This document shows, piece by piece, positions 51,738-60,237 of a stretch of 64,000 bases of DNA. Origin of the DNA: Ferdinandcohnia sp036962685 (GTDB taxonomy: Bacteria > Bacillota > Bacilli > Bacillales > Bacillaceae_L); contig NZ_JBALOP010000002.1 of the NCBI RefSeq assembly GCF_036962685.1, positions 1 to 64,000 of the forward strand, given 5' to 3'. The stretch's first letter is position 1. Every line of letters starts with the position of its first letter. A program made the translations under genes and the position numbers. The notes under the pieces are model-generated. The model was not told the DNA's origin. It did not search any database and saw only the letters and a program-made list of their open reading frames with translations.

Positions 51738-53492
51738 ATGGAAACCTTTAAGAAATTAAAGGGGTTTTATTGGCCGTATCGTAAGTATTTTTTCTGGTCA
51801 TTATTTGCAATGATTTTCGTTACAGGTATTACAGTTATTTACCCAATTGTGCTACAGGTAACAATTGATGAGGTATTCCGAGCGGGTAATTATCAGCTGG
51901 TACCATATCTTGCACTAGGATTCATTGCCATCATGGTTATAAAGGGGTTAGCTACATATTTCAACCAATATCTTGGCGATTTATTTGGAATCACAACTGT
52001 GTATAAAGTGAGAAATGCATTGTATGAAAAGCTCCAACGATTATCATTTAGCTACTACGACAATGCGAAAACAGGCGATCTCATGTCACGCTTAACAGCT
52101 GATGTTGAAGGGTTCCGATTCTTTCTATCCTTTGGGTTTGCAGAATTGCTTCGTTTTACACTTTTAATTATCTTCAGTTTAGTGGTTATGTTTTCTTACT
52201 CAGTCCCACTTACTTTCGTGACAATTATGGCCTTGCCATTTTTAGCAATTGTTGTCTATCGCTTTGACAAACGTGTCCATCCGGCCTTTCGAAAGGTTCG
52301 AAAAACCTTTGGTCGCTTGAATACAAATGTTCAAGAGAACATTAGTGGAATAAATACAGTGAAGTCACTATCACGTGAAGATTTTCAAATCAATAAGTTT
52401 AATCGTTCTAACGAAGGCTATCGTGATGTATCGCTAGCGACATCTGCGATTTGGGCAAAATTTTTCCCGTTAATGGAGTTTATCGGTAATGTTTGTGTTG
52501 TTGCGCTTCTATCATATGGGGGATATTTGGTTATCGACGGTGCAGTTTCACACGGTGAACTTGTCGCCTTTTTTAGTTTGGTGTGGTACTTATTAAATCC
52601 AATCATGAACCTTGGATTTATTATTAACATGTTTTCACAAGCAAAAGCTTCTGGTGAACGTTTATTAGAAATTCTTGAGGCAGATGAAAAAATAGTTGAC
52701 CGTAAAGATTGTCTAACAAAAGAAAAATTAGAAGGTCATGTTGAATTTAAAGATGTCACCTTAAAATATACCGAGGATGATGAGGCAGCACTTGAATCGA
52801 TTTCGTTTACAGCACAACCAGGTAAGGTGGTTGGCTTAATCGGCGCTACTGGCTCTGGAAAAACAAGTATTACACAGCTTATGACGAGATTTTATGAGCC
52901 GGTAAAAGGGAAAGTCCTCATTGATGGTAAGGATGTTTCTGATTATTCGATTCAAACATTAAGAAGCAATATTGGATTCGTTATGCAGGAATCTTTCTTA
53001 TTCTCTTCAACAATCCGGGCAAATATTGCTTATGGTAGACCTCATGCAACAATGGAGGAAATTATTGATGCAGCAAAACGCGCACAGGCACATGAATTCA
53101 TCATGGAGCTCCCGAATGGCTATGATACGATGCTAGGCGAACGCGGTATGGGATTATCAGGAGGTCAAAAACAACGGATCGCAATTGCTAGGTCTATTTG
53201 TATTGACCCAAGCATTTTAATTCTGGATGATGCTACTAGCGCTGTGGACATGGAAACCGAATTTAAGATCCAGCAGGACTTAAAGGCAGTCATGAAAGGG
53301 CGCACAACATTTATCATTGCCCATCGGATTTCGTCCTTGAAACATGCTGATGAAATTCTTGTTTTAGAAAATGGAGTGATCGTGGAGCGTGGAACTCACG
53401 AGGAATTATTGAAGAATGAAGGGCCATATCAACGAATTTATGAAATTCAATACAAGGATCAAAAAGTGGTCTTACAGACACAAGTCGGATAG
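51738..53492 (+). CDS. Heterodimeric ABC exporter, subunit with degenerate Walker B
   Basis: Six membrane segments (residues 15-300) fused to an ATPase domain, 584 aa. Walker A GATGSGKTS, signature LSGGQ intact, but Walker B reads LILDDATSAVD: Asp stands in place of the catalytic Glu. Such a subunit normally pairs with a second having the opposite defects, as its neighbour does (YfiB/YfiC or BmrCD type). Substrates are probably lipids or drugs. GGGGGGAG precedes the ATG. Confidence 0.88.
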   Translation: METFKKLKGFYWPYRKYFFWSLFAMIFVTGITVIYPIVLQVTIDEVFRAGNYQLVPYLALGFIAIMVIKGLATYFNQYLGDLFGITTVYKVRNALYEKLQRLSFSYYDNAKTGDLMSRLTADVEGFRFFLSFGFAELLRFTLLIIFSLVVMFSYSVPLTFVTIMALPFLAIVVYRFDKRVHPAFRKVRKTFGRLNTNVQENISGINTVKSLSREDFQINKFNRSNEGYRDVSLATSAIWAKFFPLMEFIGNVCVVALLSYGGYLVIDGAVSHGELVAFFSLVWYLLNPIMNLGFIINMFSQAKASGERLLEILEADEKIVDRKDCLTKEKLEGHVEFKDVTLKYTEDDEAALESISFTAQPGKVVGLIGATGSGKTSITQLMTRFYEPVKGKVLIDGKDVSDYSIQTLRSNIGFVMQESFLFSSTIRANIAYGRPHATMEEIIDAAKRAQAHEFIMELPNGYDTMLGERGMGLSGGQKQRIAIARSICIDPSILILDDATSAVDMETEFKIQQDLKAVMKGRTTFIIAHRISSLKHADEILVLENGVIVERGTHEELLKNEGPYQRIYEIQYKDQKVVLQTQVG

Positions 53493-53506
53493 GTAGGTGA
53501 GATTAA

Positions 53507-55324
53507 ATGTCCCAGGAAGAAAAACAAGATATCAAACATCGCTTCCATTATTCAACCGATCAAGCAATTGAAAAACCGTTTAATTGGAAGCAAATGCTCA
53601 GATTACTAGCTTATATGAAACCCTATACTAAGAATCTATTACCACTTGCGATTATCATGGTTTTATTAACAACTGCGGTAAGGTTAATCGCACCTATTTT
53701 AATTGGTAAGTATACGATTGACCATGCGATTGCGAATAAAGATACGAATTTATTAATTATTTTAGTTGCCACAATTGCTGGATTATATGGGATAAATTAT
53801 GTGGCAAACATTTTTAGAATCAAATGGACGAATATGCTAGGGCAAAATATTATTTACGATTTACGAAAGCATCTTTTTACACACGTCCAAGGGCTTTCAC
53901 ACCGCTTCTTTGATAAGAGATCAGCGGGTTCCATATTAGTTCGAATCCTTAATGATGTAAACTCCCTTCAAGAATTATTCACAAATGGGGTTATTAATCT
54001 ATTAATGGACTTTGTTCTGTTATTTGGGGTTATTATTATTCTCTTTGGATTAAGTCCAAAGCTCACATTAGCCATTTTAATAATCTTGCCATTAATGGTC
54101 TTAATCACGACAAAATTAAGAAGAAATATTAGAAGGTCATGGCAAACGGTTCGAATTAAACAAGCGATGCTTAACTCGCATTTAAATGAAAGCATACAGG
54201 GGATAAGGGTTACACAGAGCTTTACTCAGGAAAAAGAAAACATCGAGTTCTTTGATGGTATTAACAATGAGAACTTTGAAAGCTGGAGAGGCGCGACCCA
54301 GAAAAATGCCATGTTCCGCCCGTTTGTGGAAATGACAAATGCGGTTGGAACCGCGATTTTAATTTGGTTTGGGGCGATGTTAATTCAGGATAATGGGTTA
54401 ACTGTTGGGGTATTCGTTTCCTTTGCCTTTTACTTAGGGATGTTCTGGGAGCCTATTTCACGCCTAGGTCAAGTGTATAATCAACTATTAGTAGGAATGG
54501 CATCTTCTGAGCGTATTTTTGAATTTATCGATGAAAAGCCAATCGTTGGTGAAAAAGAAAACGCGATTCACTTAACCGATATGAAAGGGAAGGTTGAATT
54601 TAATAAAGTTGAATTTTCATATGACGATAGCCGTAAAGCGTTAAAAGGCATTTCCTTAACGATGGAGGCTGGTCAAACAGTTGCCCTTGTCGGTCATACC
54701 GGATCAGGTAAAACAACAATAGCAAACCTAATAAGTCGTTTTTACGATGCAACGAGTGGGGAAGTTCGCATTGATGGAATCGATATTAAGGAATTATCGA
54801 TTCAAAGTGTCCGTTCGCAAATCAGTGTTGTACTTCAAGATACCTTCATTTTCTCAGGAACAATCAAGGACAATATTCGTTTTGGTCGACCTGATGCGAC
54901 AGATGAAGAGGTAATGGCGGCGGCCAAAGCAGTTGGTGCACATCAGTTTATTGAGAAACTCAATAACGGATATGATACAGAGGTTGAGGAGAGAGGAAAT
55001 ATCTTATCAGTCGGTGAACGACAATTATTATCCTTTGCCCGCGCACTTCTGGCAGACCCGAAAATTTTAATACTAGATGAAGCAACTGCAAGTATTGATA
55101 CCGAAACCGAAGTGAAAATTCAACAAGCCTTAAAACAGTTGTTAAAAGGTCGGACTGCAATCATTATCGCCCATCGACTTTCAACAATTCGTGAGGCTGA
55201 TAAGATTTTCGTACTAGATCATGGTGAAATTATTGAACAAGGTAATCATGATGAACTAATGAAACAGCAAGGAGAGTATTTTGGATTAGTAAAGGCACAA
55301 TTTAAAATGCTCGAAGCAATTTAA
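53507..55324 (+). CDS. Heterodimeric ABC exporter, subunit with catalytic Glu and degenerate signature
   Basis: 605 aa, six membrane segments plus ATPase domain. Walker A GHTGSGKTT, Walker B LILDEATASID with the catalytic Glu, H-loop IIAHRLS, but the signature motif reads ILSVGERQ instead of LSGGQ. Combined with the upstream subunit this yields one canonical and one degenerate ATP site. It starts 14 bases after the first gene; AGGTGAG is upstream. Confidence 0.88.
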   Translation: MSQEEKQDIKHRFHYSTDQAIEKPFNWKQMLRLLAYMKPYTKNLLPLAIIMVLLTTAVRLIAPILIGKYTIDHAIANKDTNLLIILVATIAGLYGINYVANIFRIKWTNMLGQNIIYDLRKHLFTHVQGLSHRFFDKRSAGSILVRILNDVNSLQELFTNGVINLLMDFVLLFGVIIILFGLSPKLTLAILIILPLMVLITTKLRRNIRRSWQTVRIKQAMLNSHLNESIQGIRVTQSFTQEKENIEFFDGINNENFESWRGATQKNAMFRPFVEMTNAVGTAILIWFGAMLIQDNGLTVGVFVSFAFYLGMFWEPISRLGQVYNQLLVGMASSERIFEFIDEKPIVGEKENAIHLTDMKGKVEFNKVEFSYDDSRKALKGISLTMEAGQTVALVGHTGSGKTTIANLISRFYDATSGEVRIDGIDIKELSIQSVRSQISVVLQDTFIFSGTIKDNIRFGRPDATDEEVMAAAKAVGAHQFIEKLNNGYDTEVEERGNILSVGERQLLSFARALLADPKILILDEATASIDTETEVKIQQALKQLLKGRTAIIIAHRLSTIREADKIFVLDHGEIIEQGNHDELMKQQGEYFGLVKAQFKMLEAI

Positions 55325-55330
55325 CCTAAT

Positions 55331-55370
55331 AAATGAAAGGACTTTTAATTTGTCCTTTCATTTTTTTTTT
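55331..55370 (+). terminator. Rho-independent terminator
   Basis: AAATGAAAGGAC / GTCCTTTCATTT stem then T run. Confidence 0.92.
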
Positions 55371-55470
55371 ATGTCATTTCTAAACCGAATTAAGAATTTT
55401 ATGGTGCTTCCACATTGGTAATTAATTGTGTTAAAATGGGTGGTATCATCAAATTGATGGGGGAATAGAA

Positions 55471-56136
55471 GTGAATAAAAAGGAATTTGCGGTCATTGGC
55501 CTTGGTCGTTTCGGTGGTAGTATTTGCAGGGCATTGAGTGAGGAAGGCATGGAAGTCATGGCCATGGACATTGATGAAGATAGAGTGAATGAATATTCGA
55601 CAATTGCTTCTCATGCGGTAGTAGGCGATTCCACAGATGAATCCGTCTTAAAAAGTATTGGGATTCGTAATTTTGATCTTGTCATAGTGGCAATCGGAGA
55701 CAACCTGAAAGCAAGTATTTTAACAACGATTATCGTGAAGGAATTAGGAGTTAAACAAATTTGGGTAAAAGCTCAAAACGATTACCATGAGAAAATCTTA
55801 AGCAAAATTGGAGCAGATCGTATTGTCCACCCAGAACGTGATATGGGGAAACGAATTGCCCACAATATCATTTCAAATAATGTATTAGATTATTTGGAGC
55901 TTTCAGATGAGCATAGTATTATTGAAATTGTCGCTGGACAGAAAATTGATGGGAAATCTTTAATTGAATTGGATGTCCGTGCCAAATATGGAGTAACTAT
56001 TGTAGCTATGAAAAGAGGGAAGGATATCATTGTATCTCCTCAAGCAACCGAGGAAATCCATAAAGGGGATATTCTAATCATTATCGGGGCTGATACAGAC
56101 ATCAGTCGTTTCGAAAAAAACCTAATCGAAGAATAG
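55471..56136 (+). CDS. ktrC: Potassium uptake regulatory subunit KtrC
   Basis: Cytoplasmic RCK protein that gates a KtrD-type K+ channel; binds ATP/ADP in its N-terminal Rossmann fold (VIGLGRFGGSICRAL, residues 8-22) and c-di-AMP in the C-terminal RCK_C domain (IELDVRAKYGVTIVA onward). 221 aa, as in B. subtilis. GTG 55471 follows GGGGG. The membrane partner is not in this window. Position before rnjA matches B. subtilis. Confidence 0.92.
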   Translation: MNKKEFAVIGLGRFGGSICRALSEEGMEVMAMDIDEDRVNEYSTIASHAVVGDSTDESVLKSIGIRNFDLVIVAIGDNLKASILTTIIVKELGVKQIWVKAQNDYHEKILSKIGADRIVHPERDMGKRIAHNIISNNVLDYLELSDEHSIIEIVAGQKIDGKSLIELDVRAKYGVTIVAMKRGKDIIVSPQATEEIHKGDILIIIGADTDISRFEKNLIEE

Positions 56137-56137
56137 A

Positions 56138-56162
56138 CGTCTCGTTTGAGGCGTTTTTTTTG
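56138..56162 (+). terminator. Rho-independent terminator
   Basis: ACGTCTC / GAGGCGT stem (one G-T pair) then TTTTTTT after ktrC. Confidence 0.75.
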
Positions 56163-56198
56163 CTTTCTATATCCGTCATTTGCATTTCTCACCAAAAA

Positions 56199-56221
56199 CC
56201 CACTGAGGGAGCCTCAGTGGG
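56199..56221 (-). terminator. Minus-strand terminator of rnjA
   Basis: CCCACTGAGG / CCTCAGTGGG perfect stem, followed on the minus strand by TTTTTGG. It lies beyond repeat copy D, so the rnjA transcript should include the antisense of that repeat. Confidence 0.7.
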
Positions 56222-56248
56222 AGATCAACATTGAATATAAGGGTGATA

Positions 56249-56273
56249 TAACTTTATTCAAAGAATAAAGTTA
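56249..56273. repeat. Hairpin at the left edge of composite repeat copy D
   Basis: 11-base arms TAACTTTATTC / GAATAAAGTTA with a three-base loop. Confidence 0.75.
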
Positions 56274-56275
56274 CA

Positions 56276-56362
56276 GCCTCCGGCGGATGCCACAGATTTT
56301 CAAAGGAAACTTTTCGAGCATGCTCGAAAAAATCTGGGCGCAAATACGCCAAGGCGTATTTG
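56276..56362 (+). repeat. Composite intergenic repeat, copy D (short form)
   Basis: 87 bases, nearly identical to copy C, with TCGAGCATGCTCGA in place of the insert. Unlike the other copies it points into the 3-prime end of a converging gene, ending seven bases from the rnjA stop. Confidence 0.85.
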
Positions 56363-56369
56363 ATAAAGC

Positions 56370-58037
56370 TTATACCTCCATAATGATTGGTAAAATCATC
56401 GGACGGCGTTTTGTCTTTTCATATAGGAACGGTGCAAGCGTATCTGTGATTTCATTCTTGATCTCAGACCATTGCGTAGTTCGACGCTCCATTACTTTAT
56501 TTAAATGCTTCGAAATCAGACTTTGCGCATCATTGATTAAATCTCCGGACTCACGCATATACACAAATCCACGGGAAATTAAATCAGGTCCAGCAGCAAT
56601 CTTAAAGTCCTTCATATTGATGCTTACAACAACAATTACGAGGCCTTCTTCAGAAAGAATGCGGCGGTCGCGTAATACGATATTTCCAATATCACCGACT
56701 CCACTACCATCAATATACACATTCCCTGACGGAATTTTACCAGCAACAGCTGCTTCATTCTCACTTAATGCTAGAACCTCACCATTGTCCATAATGAAGC
56801 AATTTTCTTTATATACACCACAATCTACAGCCGATTTTGCATGCATAATTTGCATACGATATTCACCGTGAATAGGCATAAAATACTTTGGTTGCATTAA
56901 GCGAAGCATTAATTTTTGCTCCTCTTGACCGCCGTGACCGGATGTATGGATGTCACTAAGTGGTCCGTGAATAACATCAGCTCCTGCACGATAAAGCATA
57001 TTAATGATTCGACTAACACTCAGTGTATTCCCTGGAATAGGAGAGGATGAAAATACAACTGTATCCCCAGGAATGATTTGAATTTGTCTGTGTGTACCAT
57101 TCGCTATTCTCGAAAGGGCTGCCATAGGTTCACCTTGGCTTCCAGTACATAGAATAACTACTTTATTTGCCGGAAGACGATTAATTTGGTTTGCGTCTAC
57201 AAAAGTGTCCTTCGGGCATTGAATATAACCGAGGTCATACCCAATTGTGATTGCCGACTCCATACTTCTTCCGAAAACTGCAATTTTTCGATCGTTTTTA
57301 ACAGCGGCTTCAACCACTTGTTGAAGTCGATGAATATTAGATGCGAAGGTAGCGAAAATGATTCGACCATCTACCGTTCGGAAAATATCCTGAATACTTT
57401 CGCCTACGCGTCTTTCAGACATCGTGAAATGAGGTATTTCAGCATTCGTACTATCAGACAGTAAACATAGAACCCCTTCTTTGCCGATTTCTGCCATTTT
57501 TTGTAGGTTTGCAGGCTCCCCAACAGGTGTAAAATCAAACTTGAAATCTCCTGTATGTACGATTTGCCCAGGAGGAGTCTTTACTACAATTCCATATGAA
57601 TCAGGGATACTATGTGTTGTTCTGAAAAAAGTAACCGATGTCTTACGGAACTTAATGATGTCTTCTTCTTTTATTTCAATTAGCTTTGTCTGACGAAGGA
57701 GACCATGCTCTTCTAGCTTGTTTCGGATTAAACCTAGGGCAAGCTTTCCTCCGTAAATCGGTACATTAATTTCACGAAGTAAATAAGGAATACCACCAAT
57801 ATGGTCCTCATGACCATGGGTAATAAATAAGCCCTTAATTTTTTCTTCGTTCTTTACAAGATAGCTGTAATCAGGGATAACATAGTCAATTCCCAACAGC
57901 TCGTCCTCTGGAAACTTAATTCCAGCATCGATCAGGATGATTTCATCCTGAAACTGTACGCCATAAGTGTTTTTACCGATTTCCCCAAGTCCACCTAAGG
58001 CGAAAACAGCTGTTTGATCGTTCTTAACAAATTTCAT
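56370..58037 (-). CDS. rnjA: Ribonuclease J1
   Basis: Major 5-prime-to-3-prime exonuclease and endonuclease of the Bacillus RNA degradosome. Beta-CASP metallo-beta-lactamase: the metal motif HGHEDHIGG (His74-His79) and GDFKFDFTP, with RNase J C-terminal domain. 555 aa, standard. It follows rpoY by six bases on the same strand, the usual rpoY-rnjA operon. Confidence 0.97.
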   Translation of the reverse strand: MKFVKNDQTAVFALGGLGEIGKNTYGVQFQDEIILIDAGIKFPEDELLGIDYVIPDYSYLVKNEEKIKGLFITHGHEDHIGGIPYLLREINVPIYGGKLALGLIRNKLEEHGLLRQTKLIEIKEEDIIKFRKTSVTFFRTTHSIPDSYGIVVKTPPGQIVHTGDFKFDFTPVGEPANLQKMAEIGKEGVLCLLSDSTNAEIPHFTMSERRVGESIQDIFRTVDGRIIFATFASNIHRLQQVVEAAVKNDRKIAVFGRSMESAITIGYDLGYIQCPKDTFVDANQINRLPANKVVILCTGSQGEPMAALSRIANGTHRQIQIIPGDTVVFSSSPIPGNTLSVSRIINMLYRAGADVIHGPLSDIHTSGHGGQEEQKLMLRLMQPKYFMPIHGEYRMQIMHAKSAVDCGVYKENCFIMDNGEVLALSENEAAVAGKIPSGNVYIDGSGVGDIGNIVLRDRRILSEEGLVIVVVSINMKDFKIAAGPDLISRGFVYMRESGDLINDAQSLISKHLNKVMERRTTQWSEIKNEITDTLAPFLYEKTKRRPMILPIIMEV

Positions 58038-58043
58038 AATCCA

Positions 58044-58253
58044 TCAAATCTCCAATACTTTATAATCTTCATTTAGTTTTTCATATTCAAAATAGGCCCC
58101 TTCCACCTGTTGAATATATTCAATGTTAATTTTTCGTTCCTTTAATTTTTTGCGTACTTCAACGATAGATTCTGCTTCTATATAGATTGTTCTTGTATTT
58201 TCTCTTACAGGAACTTCATAAGCATCTTCTTGGTAGTAAACTTTAAAAATCAT
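58044..58253 (-). CDS. rpoY: RNA polymerase epsilon subunit RpoY (YkzG)
   Basis: 69-aa small RNA polymerase subunit of Firmicutes starting MIFKVYYQEDAYEVPVREN; the rest matches YkzG. ATG 58253 has AAGGAGAG upstream on the minus strand; a TTG two codons earlier is too close. Cotranscribed with rnjA. Confidence 0.93.
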   Translation of the reverse strand: MIFKVYYQEDAYEVPVRENTRTIYIEAESIVEVRKKLKERKINIEYIQQVEGAYFEYEKLNEDYKVLEI

Positions 58254-58303
58254 TGCCAAATCTCTCCTTAATTTCCGAAAGTTAGAGTAACTTTTTCTAT
58301 TAT

Positions 58304-58352
58304 NNNNNNNNNNNNNNNNNNNNNNNNNNNNNNNNNNNNNNNNNNNNNNNNN
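58304..58352. other. Assembly gap (49 N)
   Basis: Unknown bases upstream of rpoY, where its promoter would be expected. The 58353-58499 stretch beyond shows no gene. Confidence 0.95.
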
Positions 58353-58499
58353 ATCTAATGTATTGCAAATAGGTAAAAAGAGGGGGTAATTTAGAGGCGA
58401 AGACTATGACTTTTTTGGATAAAGTCGTTTGAATCGAAGTCTAAAGCACCGTACGCTCAAAAGTTAATTATATCATTAAATGTACTGATAGTACATAAC

Positions 58500-58523
58500 G
58501 AGCCCTCCGAACACGAAGGGCTC
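58500..58523 (-). terminator. Hairpin after the 23-aa basic peptide gene
   Basis: GAGCCCTTCG / CGGAGGGCTC stem (minus strand) 15 bases after its stop; no T run, so it may act as a stabiliser. Confidence 0.5.
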
Positions 58524-58538
58524 TATCGTCATAGTAAA

Positions 58539-58610
58539 CTACGCTATTGATTTCCTTTTCACTAAATCCTGCCACTGCTTTTTTAATTTTTTCCGTAACT
58601 TTTTTAGCAT
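58539..58610 (-). CDS. Candidate small basic amphipathic peptide, 23 aa
   Basis: A short gene with a near-perfect ribosome binding site (AAGGAGATGA) on the minus strand. The product begins MLKKLRKKLKKQWQDLVK, carries about nine net positive charges and has Leu/Trp/Val on one helical face. A Fur-like half-site lies about 90 bases upstream (58697-58711), so an iron-starvation peptide of the FbpC kind is possible; membrane-active or spurious are the alternatives. A longer overlapping frame (58468-58650) lacks a ribosome binding site. Confidence 0.4.
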   Translation of the reverse strand: MLKKLRKKLKKQWQDLVKRKSIA

Positions 58611-58696
58611 GACTATCATCTCCTTTTTCCTCAGACTTTAAACATTTCAATAACGATGCGTTGTTATAAGTTTGTCTTTAGTATGCGAATAAAAGG

Positions 58697-58711
58697 AAAT
58701 GATTATCATGG
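58697..58711. promoter_or_regulatory. Fur-box-like site
   Basis: On the minus strand, TGATAATCATTTCCT: a perfect Fur half TGATAAT, one base, then a partial second half (ATT plus C in register). It overlaps the region where the promoter of the 23-aa peptide gene should be (TATAAC near 58663). Confidence 0.4.
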
Positions 58712-58769
58712 CAAATTATTGGAAGCTATTAGAAAAGCACCGACGTGCCTCCACATCGATACACACAAA

Positions 58770-59321
58770 TTAGCGTTCAATGGGAATTGCATTTTCTGGT
58801 TCAGCAAACGGGTCTTCATCATTTATATGGTCATAAAACATTACTCCATTTAAATGGTCGATTTCATGCTGAAAACAAATAGCCGTTAGACCTTTGAGCT
58901 CTACAATGATTTCTTCACCATTCAGAGTGGATCCCTTCACTTTGATTTTTGCATAACGAGGAACATAGCCTGGTACAGCCCGGTCAACAGATAAGCATCC
59001 TTCGCCAGCTGTTAAATAACTCTTTTTAACCGAATGACTAATAATCTTTGGATTGAACAAAGCGTAGCTATTAAGAACGTCATCTTCCATTAGATGCACT
59101 GCAATCATACGCTTTGACACATTAATCTGTGGTGCGGCAAGCCCAATTCCTGGTCTTAGAGCATATTTTTCTGCAATTTCAGGGTCCTGACTGTTTTTTA
59201 CATATTCAATGAGTTCTTCTAATGTTTTACGGTCTTCAGCCGATGCTGGCAAAGCAACTTCTTTTGCAACTTTCCGTAAAGTTGGGTGGCCTTCACGGAT
59301 AATATTTTCCATTGTAATCAT
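58770..59321 (-). CDS. def: Peptide deformylase
   Basis: Removes formyl groups from nascent proteins; metal enzyme with motif 1 GIGLAAPQ (residues 58-65), motif 2 EGCLS (Cys109) and motif 3 QHEIDH (His152, Glu153, His156). 183 aa, very similar to B. subtilis YkrB. ATG 59321 follows AGGAAGTG. Confidence 0.96.
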   Translation of the reverse strand: MITMENIIREGHPTLRKVAKEVALPASAEDRKTLEELIEYVKNSQDPEIAEKYALRPGIGLAAPQINVSKRMIAVHLMEDDVLNSYALFNPKIISHSVKKSYLTAGEGCLSVDRAVPGYVPRYAKIKVKGSTLNGEEIIVELKGLTAICFQHEIDHLNGVMFYDHINDEDPFAEPENAIPIER

Positions 59322-59522
59322 CGATATCACTTCCTGAACTTGATGCTTTTTTAGTTAAGTTTATCAAAGGTTCTGTCTTTTTGAAATACAAAAGTTTCGG
59401 CATCACACTTGTTCTAAAGCTTGGACAAAGTAATATATTTAAAATAAATTTAATCAAAAAATTTATGTTATGAAAACAACTTATTATATAGTATATTGTA
59501 AGTAGCTAAGGGGGAGCAGATT

Positions 59523-60194
59523 GTGAAAAATAAAACGTTTAAACTTTCATTTATTTTAATTTGTTTGGTTTTTCTCTTATTAGGATGTACGGGCGGGCCA
59601 TCTCCCGAAGAACAAATTTACGAGACATTAGAAAAAGTGGTCACAGTTGAAAAGGACTTTGAAGAACAACAAGATCCATTAGAAGAATTGGGAAAGAAAG
59701 AAAAAGAGTTGTACGATGAAATATTAACCTTAGGAATGAAGGAATTTGAGCAGATTGTTGTCCTTTCAAATGAAGCAATTAATGTTGTATCTGAAAGAGA
59801 AAAAAGAAGCAACAATGAATATGAAAGTATGAAGGCGGCAAAAAAAGAATTCCAAAAAATTTCGGATTTTATTTCAGAAATAGATGATGAAAATTTAAAG
59901 GAAGAAGCTAATAATTTAGTATCGTTAATGAATCAGCGCTACGATAGCTTTGAAGAATTAAATACTCACTATATGGAATCAATTCAACTTGATCGTAAAC
60001 TTTATGAAATGTTTCAAAATAAGGAGCTTACAAGTGAGGAATTAAAGCAACAAGTAGATAGCATTAATGAAACGTATAATAAAGTATCAACAGCAAACGA
60101 TACCTTCAATAATCTGACTGATCAATACAATAAAGCAAAGGTATCATTCTATAAAAATGCTGGTTTAGAAGTTGTTTTTAAAGAAGAAGAATAA
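59523..60194 (+). CDS. ykyA: Lipoprotein YkyA
   Basis: Membrane-anchored lipoprotein: signal peptide with lipobox LLLGC (Cys22), then a mostly helical, charged coiled-coil-like domain of about 200 residues. Similar to B. subtilis YkyA; function unknown. GTG 59523 follows GGGGGAG. It lies between def and pdhA, as in B. subtilis. Confidence 0.88.
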   Translation: MKNKTFKLSFILICLVFLLLGCTGGPSPEEQIYETLEKVVTVEKDFEEQQDPLEELGKKEKELYDEILTLGMKEFEQIVVLSNEAINVVSEREKRSNNEYESMKAAKKEFQKISDFISEIDDENLKEEANNLVSLMNQRYDSFEELNTHYMESIQLDRKLYEMFQNKELTSEELKQQVDSINETYNKVSTANDTFNNLTDQYNKAKVSFYKNAGLEVVFKEEE

Positions 60195-60203
60195 TACACA
60201 TGA

Positions 60204-60237
60204 TGAAAGGGCTACCATTGTTGGTAGCCCTTTTTTA
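60204..60237 (+). terminator. Rho-independent terminator
   Basis: AAAGGGCTACC / GGTAGCCCTTT stem followed by TTTTT after ykyA. Confidence 0.92.

Noticed and set aside
51472..51738. 88-codon frame across the terminator and repeat copy C
   Set aside because: It consists of terminator and repeat sequence, has no ribosome binding site and no protein-like composition.
56287..56871. 194-codon plus-strand frame starting in repeat copy D
   Set aside because: It is antisense to rnjA, which is clearly the real gene.
58708..58773. Plus-strand frame of 21 codons starting MANYWKLLEKH, with AAAAGGAAATG upstream
   Set aside because: It overlaps the def stop on the other strand and its start lies inside the Fur-like site; spacing is long and there is no terminator. 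Kept only as a curiosity.
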